DNA from: an uncultured Mollicutes bacterium
GTDB lineage: Bacteria; Bacillota_I; Bacilli_A; ML615J-28; CAG-313
DNA: 64,000 nucleotides
Assembly (NCBI GenBank): GCA_900548675.1
Contig: URLJ01000003.1
Span: 36,311 to 100,310 of the forward strand
Direction of reading: 5' to 3'
In this document: piece by piece, positions 46,107-53,789 of the stretch
Layout of the letters: every line of letters begins with the position of its first letter
How positions within the stretch are numbered: position 1 is the first letter of the stretch
Program-made: the position numbers and the translations under genes
The notes under the pieces: generated by a model
Told to the model about the DNA's origin: nothing
What the model saw: the letters and a program-made list of their open reading frames with translations, nothing else
Databases searched by the model: none

Positions 46107-47538
46107 AATTTAAGGCATTAATGATAGTATCAACATCACTATATTTATAAATGATACCTTTTTCCTCATAAGTTGTTTCTCTTCCTTTGCCACTAACAAT
46201 GATAGTATCACCTTTTTTGGCATTTAGGATAGCTTTCTTTATAGCACTTTTCCTATCAAGAATTTTTTCATAATTATGTTTGGTAATATTTACAGTTAGG
46301 TCATTTAAAATTTCATTCGGATCTTCATCACGTGGATCTTCTGAGGTAAAGTATACGTAATCAGCATTACTAGTTGCCGCTTCTCCCATTAACGGACGTT
46401 TTGACTTATCTTTACCTCCAGCAGCTCCACAAACAATAATAACATTACCTGTAGTATTTTCTTTTACATTTTTAAGCATTGTAGATAAAGCATTTGGTGT
46501 ATGGGCAAAATCAATATAAACGTTATAGTCTTCGCCAATATCAATTTTTTCCATTCTACCATCAACTTTAGGTAAAGATGAAGCAGCGGTTCTAATCTTT
46601 TCTATTTTGATATTTTCTGCTTCTGCAATAATCACGCTAGGGATTAAATTATATATGTTATAAATTTCTTTACGATTTATGTTAAGCATTTCAATTATTT
46701 TTGTAGGTGTTTCTAAGTCAAAAGATAAAGCATCACTACTAGAAGTAATGTTATAAAAACGGTATATTGCTTCTTTTATAGTGCCAAAAGTGACGATTTT
46801 AGTATCTTGTAAAAATGAAAGTTTAGGTATTCTTTGTCCATAAAGATCATCGATATTTGTTATTAAAAGTCCATCTTTCTTTAAACTTTTGAATAATTGA
46901 CATTTTGTTTTAAAATATTCTTCCATAGTTTTATGAGAATCGAGATGTTCGTGAGAAAGATTAGTGAAGATAATATAATCAAAGGTAATACCACTTAATC
47001 TATCGCTCATAATACCTTGACTAGAAGCCTCTATCACAGCATACATAACACCCTTTTCATAAAACTTATTAAGAGTGTAATATATGTAATCAAGAGGAGG
47101 AGTAGTTAGAGGATTTACGAGTTTTTTATTGGCATAAATAATACCATTAGTGCCAATATAACCGATTTTACATTTCTTGCTTAAAATATGTTTTAGAAAA
47201 AGAGCCGTAGAAGTTTTCCCATCAGTTCCCGTTACCGCAATTTTTTTAATATCTTTGACATTAGGGTAAAAGATGCTAAGGATTCTTGATAGTTCCTTTT
47301 TTACATTGTTTACAACGATAACTGTAATATCATTTGTAAAAATATACTTGTCAGTAACATAAAGCGTAGCACCTTTTTCGATGGCTTCGGTTAAATTACG
47401 ATTAATAATTTCTGGCTTAGTATCCTTAGCATATAAGGGTATAAAAATGAAATTACTCTCCATTCTTTTAGAAGATGAAGATATTCCTTTAATGATAGTA
47501 TTTTTTCTTATAGATGGAAAAAGATCACAAATTCTCAT
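46105..47538 (-). CDS. murE: UDP-MurNAc-tripeptide synthetase (MurE)
   Basis: Adds the third stem-peptide residue to UDP-MurNAc-L-Ala-D-Glu. The 477 residues show IAVTGTDGKTSTALFLKHIL (ATP loop), NPLTTPPLDYI, EASSQGI, TNLSHEHLDSH, and HTPNALSTML. The substrate-selection motif reads SEDPRDEDP, keeping the Arg of the DNPR motif of meso-diaminopimelate enzymes, though Asn is replaced by Asp. I start at ATG 47538, with GGTGAT ahead, because the open frame upstream has no ribosome binding site and overlaps the divergent promoter zone. Confidence 0.93.
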   Translation of the reverse strand: MRICDLFPSIRKNTIIKGISSSSKRMESNFIFIPLYAKDTKPEIINRNLTEAIEKGATLYVTDKYIFTNDITVIVVNNVKKELSRILSIFYPNVKDIKKIAVTGTDGKTSTALFLKHILSKKCKIGYIGTNGIIYANKKLVNPLTTPPLDYIYYTLNKFYEKGVMYAVIEASSQGIMSDRLSGITFDYIIFTNLSHEHLDSHKTMEEYFKTKCQLFKSLKKDGLLITNIDDLYGQRIPKLSFLQDTKIVTFGTIKEAIYRFYNITSSSDALSFDLETPTKIIEMLNINRKEIYNIYNLIPSVIIAEAENIKIEKIRTAASSLPKVDGRMEKIDIGEDYNVYIDFAHTPNALSTMLKNVKENTTGNVIIVCGAAGGKDKSKRPLMGEAATSNADYVYFTSEDPRDEDPNEILNDLTVNITKHNYEKILDRKSAIKKAILNAKKGDTIIVSGKGRETTYEEKGIIYKYSDVDTIINALN

Positions 47539-47553
47539 AAAATCACCATATAT

Positions 47554-47583
47554 ATTATATGGAAAATGCTTCATAATATGCAA
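47554..47583 (-). promoter_or_regulatory. Promoter of murE
   Basis: Minus strand TTGCAT (47583-47578), 18-nt spacer, TATAAT (47559-47554). The resulting leader is only about 10 nt. Confidence 0.65.
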
Positions 47584-47686
47584 TAATAATATGAAAAAAT
47601 CATTTAGCAAAATTTGTAGAAAATAATAAAATAAAGTCCTTACTTCAAAAATATTATCCATATGATTAGCAAAAAACACGACTATA

Positions 47687-47695
47687 TGGTATAAT
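47687..47695 (+). promoter_or_regulatory. Extended -10 promoter of the pyruvate oxidoreductase gene
   Basis: TGGTATAAT (47687-47695); a weak -35 TTAGCA lies 18 nt upstream (47666-47671). Confidence 0.6.
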
Positions 47696-47710
47696 AACGA
47701 AGTAAATAAA

Positions 47711-47735
47711 CAAGCAATACAGGCAAGATTGCTTG
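47711..47735. other. Inverted repeat in the por 5' leader
   Basis: Perfect 8-bp arms CAAGCAAT (47711-47718) and ATTGCTTG (47728-47735), 9-nt loop, about 10 nt after the predicted transcription start. It could be an operator or an mRNA-stabilising stem. Confidence 0.45.
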
Positions 47736-47753
47736 CGTTTAGGAGGAAAGAAT

Positions 47754-50700
47754 ATGTCAAAAAAAGTTTTCCAATCAATGGATGGAAACCAAGCTGCCGC
47801 ACACGCAGCGTATGCCTTTACTGAAGTAGCCGGCATATATCCTATTACGCCATCTTCACCAATGGCAGAATATGCAGAACTTTGGGCATCACAAGGCAAA
47901 AAGAATTTATTTGGTATGCCTGTAAAAATCGTTGAAATGCAATCAGAAGCAGGTGCTGCTGGTACAGTTCATGGATCATTACAAGCAGGAGCTTTAACAA
48001 CTACCTTCACAGCTAGCCAAGGTTTATTATTAAAGATTCCTAACATGTATAAAATTGCTGGTGAACTATTACCAGGTGTTATTCACGTTTCAGCACGTAG
48101 TTTAGCTGCACAAGCACTATCTATTTTCGGTGATCACCAAGACGTTATGGCTTGTCGTGGTACTGGTTTTGCAATGCTTGCAACTTCAAGTGTTCAAGAA
48201 GTTATGGATTTAGCAGGTGTTGCACACTTAGCTGCAATTAAAACAAGTGTTCCTTTCTTACATTTCTTTGATGGTTTTAGAACTTCTCACGAAATCCAAA
48301 AAGTAGAAGTAATGGATTATGAAGTGTTTGATAAATTACTTGATCGTGATGCAGTAAAAGCATTCCGTGATCGTACATTGACTTTTGAAAATCCAGTAAC
48401 AAGAGGATCTGCTCAAAATGATGACGTATATTTCCAAACACGTGAAGTATCAAACAAATATTATAACCATGTTCCAGAAGTAGTAGCTGATTATATGGCT
48501 AAGATTTCTGAAGAAACTGGTCGTGAATATGCTCCATTTGTATATTATGGTGCTCCTGATGCAACAGATGTTATCGTTGCGATGGGCTCTGTAACTGAAA
48601 CAATTAAAGAAGTTGTTGATTATTTAAATAAACAAGGTTCAAAAGTAGGATGCGTTACAGTTCACTTATACCGTCCATTTGCTAAAGAATACTTAATGAA
48701 AGTTGTTCCTACAACAGTTAAACGTATCGCTGTATTAGATCGTTGTAAAGAACCAGGTGCTCTTGGCGAACCTCTATATCAAGATATTAGAAATGCTTTC
48801 TATGGCGAGCCTAAAGCTCCATTTATCATCGGTGGCCGTTATGGACTTTCAAGTAAAGACACAACTCCAGCTCAAATTATCGCTGTATTCCGTCACCTTG
48901 CTAAAAAAGGTCATAGTGATTTTACAGTTGGTATTAATGATGATGTTACTCATTTATCAATTCCTGTTGGACCAGAAGTTAGAATGGATGATTCTGTATC
49001 AGAATTAGTATTCTATGGTCTTGGAAGTGATGGTACAGTAGGTGCTAATAAAAATACAATTAAGATTATTGGTGATAACACTGATTTATATGCTCAAGCA
49101 TATTTTGCATATGACTCTAAAAAATCTGGTGGTGTAACTAGATCACACTTACGTTTTGGCCCTAAACCTATTAGATCTCCATATCTAGTAAATAAAGCTG
49201 ATTTCGTAAGCTGTAGCTTAGAAGCATACGTAGAAAAATATGATATGCTTGAATGCTTAAAAGAAGGTGGAACATTCCTTCTTAACACAGTTCATGATAA
49301 AGATAGCATTGTTAAACATTTACCAAATGCTTTCAAAAAAGCTTTAGCTCAAAAGAATGCTAAATTCTTCATTATTGATGCCGTTCACCTAGCAAGAGAA
49401 ATTGGATTAGGTAATCGTACAAATACAATTTTACAATCTGCTTTCTTTAAACTTAATGAACAAATTATGCCATATGAACATGCTCAAGAATTAATGAAAA
49501 AATACGCTGCTAAAACTTATGGTAGAAAAGGTGAAGCTATCGTTAAATTAAATTATGATGCTATTGATAAAGGTGCTGAAGGTTTAGTAGAAGTTCCTGT
49601 TGATCCAGCATGGGCTAAATTAAAAGTTGCTAAGAAAGTTGTAGATGAAACTCGTCCACACTTTGTAAAAACAATAGCTGACGAAGTTAACGCTATCAAT
49701 GGTTATAAACTTCCTGTCTCAGCATTTGAAGAATATGCAGATGGTACAATGCCTAATGGTACTGCTGCTTATGAAAAACGTGGCACAGCTAACTTTGTTC
49801 CAGAATGGATTCCTGAAAATTGTATTCAATGTAATCAATGTTCATTTGTATGTCCACACGCTGTAGTTCGTCCATTCCTTGCAACAGAAGAAGAAATGAG
49901 TAAAGCTCCTAAACAAACTAAGACTTTAAATCCAATTGGAAAAGGTCTAGAAGGTTTAAAATATTCACTTCAAATTTCTACACTTGATTGTACTGGATGC
50001 GAAGTTTGTGTAAACCAATGTCCATCTCCTAAAGGAAAAGCTCTTAAGATGGTTCCAATTGAAGAAGCACTTAATGCTAAACAAGCAGAAGTTGCTAAAT
50101 ATTTCTTCAATGAAGTTACATATAAAGATAATCTAATGGATAAATTTGCTAATCCAAAGAATAGCCAATTTGCTCAACCATTATTTGAATTCAGTGGAGC
50201 ATGTGGTGGATGTGGTGAAACTCCATATGTTAAACTTGCTACACAATTATTTGGTGATAGAATGATCATAGCTAATGCTACAGGATGTTCTTCAATCTAT
50301 GGTGGAAGTTTCCCTGCTACACCTTATACTAAAAATGCTAATGGTCAAGGACCTGCATGGGCAAACTCATTATTTGAAGATAACGCAGAATTCGGCTTTG
50401 GTATGAAAGCTGCAGATACTGCATTACGTGATCAAATCGCAACAATCATGGAAGAAGCTCTTGAAAATGGTGTATGCGATGAAGCAGTAAAAGTTTTATT
50501 TGAAAAATGGTTAGCTAACAGAGAAGACCACGTTGCTACTCAAGAAGTACGTGATGAATTAGTTCCATTACTAGAAACTAAAGATTGCGAAACTGCTAAG
50601 AAAATTCTTGCTTTAAAAGGACATCTTGTTAAAGGTTCACAATGGATCCTTGGTGGTGATGGATGGGCATATGACATCGGTTATGGTGGCTTAGACCATG

Positions 50701-51296
50701 TTATTGCTAACAATGAAGACGTTAATATTTTAGTTCTTGACACTGAAGTTTACTCTAATACTGGTGGTCAATCTTCTAAATCAAGTCCAACAGCTTCAAT
50801 TGCTAAATTTACTGCTGCTGGTAAACATGGTAAGAAGAAAGACTTAGCCGCTATCGCAATGAGTTATGGACATGTATATGTTGCATATGTTGCCCATGGT
50901 GCAAGTCAAGCACAATTATTAAAAGCAATGAAAGAAGCAGAAAGTTATCATGGACCTTCTATCATCATCGCTTACTCTCCTTGTATCAACCACGGCTTAA
51001 AGAGAGGTATGGGTAAAGCTCAAGAACAAGCTAAACTTGCTGTTGAATGCGGTTATTGGACATTGTTAAGATATGATCCTCGTCTTGCAGAACAAGGTAA
51101 GAATCCATTAACAGTTGATTCTAAAGAACCTAATTGGGATTTATACGATGATTATCTAATGAGTGAAACTAGATATGCTCAATTAAAGACAATCAACCCT
51201 GCTGAAGCTGAAAACCTTCTCGCATTAAATAAAAAAGCTGCACAAAAGAGATATGCTAATTATCAAAGAATGTTAAAAATGGAATATGATAATTAA
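47754..51296 (+). CDS. nifJ: Pyruvate:ferredoxin (flavodoxin) oxidoreductase
   Basis: Single-chain, 1,180-residue enzyme that oxidises pyruvate to acetyl-CoA and CO2 and reduces ferredoxin. Domains in order: N-terminal thiamine-binding half (AGIYPITPSSPMAEYAELWA), the transketolase-C-like domain, a 2x[4Fe-4S] ferredoxin domain (CIQCNQCSFVCPHAV, CTGCEVCVNQCPSPKG), then the TPP half with GACGGCGETPYVK, GDGWAYDIGYGG and EVYSNTGGQSSKS. AGGAGG precedes the ATG. Oxygen-sensitive and typical of anaerobes. Codon use is more GC-tolerant than its neighbours, fitting high expression. Confidence 0.97.
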   Translation: MSKKVFQSMDGNQAAAHAAYAFTEVAGIYPITPSSPMAEYAELWASQGKKNLFGMPVKIVEMQSEAGAAGTVHGSLQAGALTTTFTASQGLLLKIPNMYKIAGELLPGVIHVSARSLAAQALSIFGDHQDVMACRGTGFAMLATSSVQEVMDLAGVAHLAAIKTSVPFLHFFDGFRTSHEIQKVEVMDYEVFDKLLDRDAVKAFRDRTLTFENPVTRGSAQNDDVYFQTREVSNKYYNHVPEVVADYMAKISEETGREYAPFVYYGAPDATDVIVAMGSVTETIKEVVDYLNKQGSKVGCVTVHLYRPFAKEYLMKVVPTTVKRIAVLDRCKEPGALGEPLYQDIRNAFYGEPKAPFIIGGRYGLSSKDTTPAQIIAVFRHLAKKGHSDFTVGINDDVTHLSIPVGPEVRMDDSVSELVFYGLGSDGTVGANKNTIKIIGDNTDLYAQAYFAYDSKKSGGVTRSHLRFGPKPIRSPYLVNKADFVSCSLEAYVEKYDMLECLKEGGTFLLNTVHDKDSIVKHLPNAFKKALAQKNAKFFIIDAVHLAREIGLGNRTNTILQSAFFKLNEQIMPYEHAQELMKKYAAKTYGRKGEAIVKLNYDAIDKGAEGLVEVPVDPAWAKLKVAKKVVDETRPHFVKTIADEVNAINGYKLPVSAFEEYADGTMPNGTAAYEKRGTANFVPEWIPENCIQCNQCSFVCPHAVVRPFLATEEEMSKAPKQTKTLNPIGKGLEGLKYSLQISTLDCTGCEVCVNQCPSPKGKALKMVPIEEALNAKQAEVAKYFFNEVTYKDNLMDKFANPKNSQFAQPLFEFSGACGGCGETPYVKLATQLFGDRMIIANATGCSSIYGGSFPATPYTKNANGQGPAWANSLFEDNAEFGFGMKAADTALRDQIATIMEEALENGVCDEAVKVLFEKWLANREDHVATQEVRDELVPLLETKDCETAKKILALKGHLVKGSQWILGGDGWAYDIGYGGLDHVIANNEDVNILVLDTEVYSNTGGQSSKSSPTASIAKFTAAGKHGKKKDLAAIAMSYGHVYVAYVAHGASQAQLLKAMKEAESYHGPSIIIAYSPCINHGLKRGMGKAQEQAKLAVECGYWTLLRYDPRLAEQGKNPLTVDSKEPNWDLYDDYLMSETRYAQLKTINPAEAENLLALNKKAAQKRYANYQRMLKMEYDN

Positions 51297-51310
51297 TTAA
51301 TAATTAATAT

Positions 51311-51357
51311 AAAACCTATTTAAGAAGATGGATAATCTTTTTAAGTAGGTTTTTTCT
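51311..51357 (+). terminator. Terminator of the pyruvate oxidoreductase gene
   Basis: 19-bp arms AAAACCTATTTAAGAAGAT (51311-51329) and ATCTTTTTAAGTAGGTTTT (51335-51353), two G-U pairs, then TTTC. Confidence 0.85.
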
Positions 51358-51517
51358 TTTCCCATCATAAAAAATACTCTTAATTTTGTATTATTAAATG
51401 GAATAAATAAAAAAATAAAAATTTTAAAAAAACATAAAAAAAGTGTGTTATATATTAGTGAAAAGAAAAGATAATAAAAAGTATTATAAAAAACTATAAC
51501 TTAAGAAATTTATTTTG

Positions 51518-51523
51518 TATAAT
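51518..51523 (+). promoter_or_regulatory. Possible promoter ahead of the 51.6-53.7 kb genes
   Basis: TATAAT in a very AT-rich 320-bp gap (51358-51677), without TGn extension and without a clear -35. Apart from this and the tiny ORF at 51581 nothing recognisable is seen in the gap. Confidence 0.35.
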
Positions 51524-51580
51524 ATGTATTGTAAGCATAAAACTAATACATTTTTAAACGTGAAGAAAGAGGTGTACTTT

Positions 51581-51610
51581 ATGAAACTATTTATTGTTTT
51601 AAAAAGGATA
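51581..51610 (+). CDS. Tiny ORF (9 codons) with strong ribosome binding site
   Basis: Encodes MKLFIVLKG only. AGAGGTG lies 7 nt ahead of the ATG, as good as any site in the window. It may be a leader peptide for the next gene, a remnant of a decayed gene, or chance. No family can be assigned to nine residues. Confidence 0.25.
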
Positions 51611-51677
51611 ATCAAAGAGACTCTAAATTTTAAAGGATGTTAAAACATTAATATTACTAGAATAAAGAGGTGAAAAT

Positions 51678-52175
51678 ATGGATAAAAATGTTAAGAATCG
51701 GTTAGAAAAAATAATTACAATAGCTCTCTATGTAATTATTGCAGCTTTAATGCTGGATTTCTTTATAAGATATAATATATATAAAGTAATTGATGAAGAA
51801 AGATACACACAATTGAAAATGAATATCCTTATGATAGAATTTATAGCTGCTTTTGTAATATTCTTTATTATGTTATTTGTTAAGTCGTGGTATGGGGAAT
51901 TAATGGGCTCAAAAGAACTAAATGCAAAATTTCCACTATTAAAATACTTTATAATCTCAGCGAGCGTTAGTATATTAATTCAAGTAGGGTTTTATATGGT
52001 AAAATTTATACTTTCGTCACATCATAATGAATATGGATTTCATATAATATTTATTCTGGGATTCTTTATAGGTCTTCCCCTAGTCATAGTGTGTGGTATA
52101 TTACTGTTGGCGTTTTATATAGCCTACAAAATAGCAATAAAGAGAAAAAGTAAAAAAGAAATTGTGAACCTTTAA
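51678..52175 (+). CDS. Four-helix membrane protein, unknown function
   Basis: A 165-residue protein with four hydrophobic segments (about 12-30, 48-68, 88-110, 122-150) and a basic C-terminus. AAAGAGGTGAA sets the start. It precedes the frameshifted lipoprotein by 33 bp and is probably co-transcribed with it. I recognise no family. Confidence 0.6.
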   Translation: MDKNVKNRLEKIITIALYVIIAALMLDFFIRYNIYKVIDEERYTQLKMNILMIEFIAAFVIFFIMLFVKSWYGELMGSKELNAKFPLLKYFIISASVSILIQVGFYMVKFILSSHHNEYGFHIIFILGFFIGLPLVIVCGILLLAFYIAYKIAIKRKSKKEIVNL

Positions 52176-52208
52176 AATTTGATATTAAAAAAGGGGATTA
52201 AAAATATA

Positions 52209-52550
52209 ATGAAAAAAATTTATAGATTATTTTTATTGTGTATAGTTAGTTTAGCACTATTTGGCTGTGCTGGAAATACAGATGATACACAAAGCAAAAA
52301 CGATACTTTAAAGGGTTTATTACAAACAGATTCACAACTATCTCTACCGTATGATATGGGGTACAAAATTGATGAAGCTATAGGAAAAGAGATATCGTTA
52401 TATACATTTGAACCAACTGAAAATAAAAAGAAGTATGTGTGCGTTTATATAAATAGAGAAAAATATGATAGCGTAGATACAAAACATGCCTTGCTTAAAG
52501 AGTATGATGAAGCATCACAAATAGAGGCAAGCATAAATGGTGGACCATGA
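52209..52550 (+). pseudogene. Lipoprotein, N-terminal part (probably frameshifted from the next ORF)
   Basis: The 113-residue ORF begins MKKIYRLFLLCIVSLALFGC, a clear signal with lipobox LFGC at Cys20. It then covers part of one repeat domain (EKYDSVDTKH...) and stops with ASINGGP in mid-domain. The following ORF overlaps the TGA by four bases (ATGA) and continues the domain. The second repeat in the next ORF keeps the two parts joined, which makes a one-base loss the best explanation; two separate genes with coupled translation remain possible. Confidence 0.6.
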
Positions 52551-53743
52551 TAGCTTCATATATCGCAGTAGATGGTAAATTAGGTTTTGATTATATTAAT
52601 GGAAAAAGAGTTGATATAAGAGCGAGATATTTTTATGATAGCGAACTCGAATCTACTTGTGGACTTGACTTTAATAAAAAATATGCAGTGTGGGCAGCAA
52701 CTGAGGATAGATTAGAAAATCATGCAACTTATCAAGAGTTAGGTTATGTTGGAATCGTTCGTAGAATGTTCGAAGATTATTATCAGTTATATGAAATAGA
52801 AGATGTTGATGGTGTTTCTTATATAAAAGATTATGCCAAATCGGTAAATGAAGAAACAGGTGAATCGCAAGATTTAACTTACCTTTACTTAGGACAATAC
52901 CGTGAAAAACTTATTGAAACCCTAATACCAAAAGAGAATGATTATGTTGATAAAGGTAAAATTAAAGACTATTACGGATTGTTTCAAATAGATACAATAG
53001 TAGATGTCATTAAAAACTATAAAAAAGAAGATTATACTTATTTAGACATAGCTATGATTAGTGAAAAAACATTAGAAATGCAGATAAATGAGGCTCAAAA
53101 TGGTTTGTATGACTTATACGGCTTTAAAGTGCTTTCTGATGATGGTTATATGGTTGGGTACCGGATGGAAGAAGAAGGAGAAAATGATCCAACTGTTAAG
53201 ACACTATGGTTAAAATATGATAGTTATGAAGATGTTAAGACATCAAATTATGGCGCTAAATATGTATATAAAGTGTTCACAGCTGAACTTACTAAAAGAT
53301 ATCGTGATGGTGCTGATGTTAATATAAAGGTTAAATATTATTATCGTTATTCCAATGGACTAAACGATGTAACCTTAAAGCATACGTTAGATATGAATAA
53401 GGAGTATTTAATTTTTGCAGGTAACGCAAAAAAACTAGAAGAGTGTAAGAATACTTTTGGTACAGCTTATCCATTTATAGTTTCTTTTGAAGCATATACC
53501 ATTGAAAAACTATATGATACAAAAGAACAAGATGGTAATATATACCTAAAACAAATCGTAGGTATACGTACCGAAAATTCTGATGAATATTTAGATATGA
53601 GTGCTGAAGTTTTTGGAAAGTATCTAGAACGCTTAAATAATGCACTTTTAGAAGAAAAAGAAATAGTGAAATTTGACCAAAAAGAAATTTATTTCGCATG
53701 GATAAAACTACAAGAAGTACTAGATATCATTAACAATAAGTAA
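52547..53743 (+). pseudogene. Continuation of the lipoprotein (C-terminal part after a frameshift)
   Basis: A 398-residue frame with no signal peptide. It carries two related domains: VDIRARYFYDSELEST with DFNKKYAVWAATEDRLEN near residue 25, and VNIKVKYYYRYSNGLN with DMNKEYLIFAGNAKKLEE near residue 265. In the second copy the domain starts with KYDSYEDVKT and KYVYKVFTAELTKRYRDG, whose counterparts in the first copy are split between this ORF and the one before. The product, if restored, is a surface lipoprotein of about 510 residues and unknown function. A terminator follows. Confidence 0.6.
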
Positions 53744-53748
53744 TTAAA

Positions 53749-53777
53749 AAAACGGACCAAATTAATTGGTCCGTTTT
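53749..53777. terminator. Bidirectional terminator
   Basis: Perfect 12-bp stem AAAACGGACCAA/TTGGTCCGTTTT (53749-53760, 53766-53777), 5-nt loop; T-runs on both strands. Lies between two convergent genes. Confidence 0.9.
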
Positions 53778-53789
53778 GTTATTTAATTA

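Noticed and set aside
47711..47735. Rex-type redox operator before the pyruvate oxidoreductase gene
   Set aside because: Rex sites look like TTGTG-N8-CACAA; CAAGCAAT/ATTGCTTG does not fit.
47539..47802. 88-residue N-terminal extension of murE
   Set aside because: No ribosome binding site, residues unlike MurE, and it runs through the promoters of murE and of the pyruvate oxidoreductase gene. The ATG at 47538 has GGTGAT ahead.
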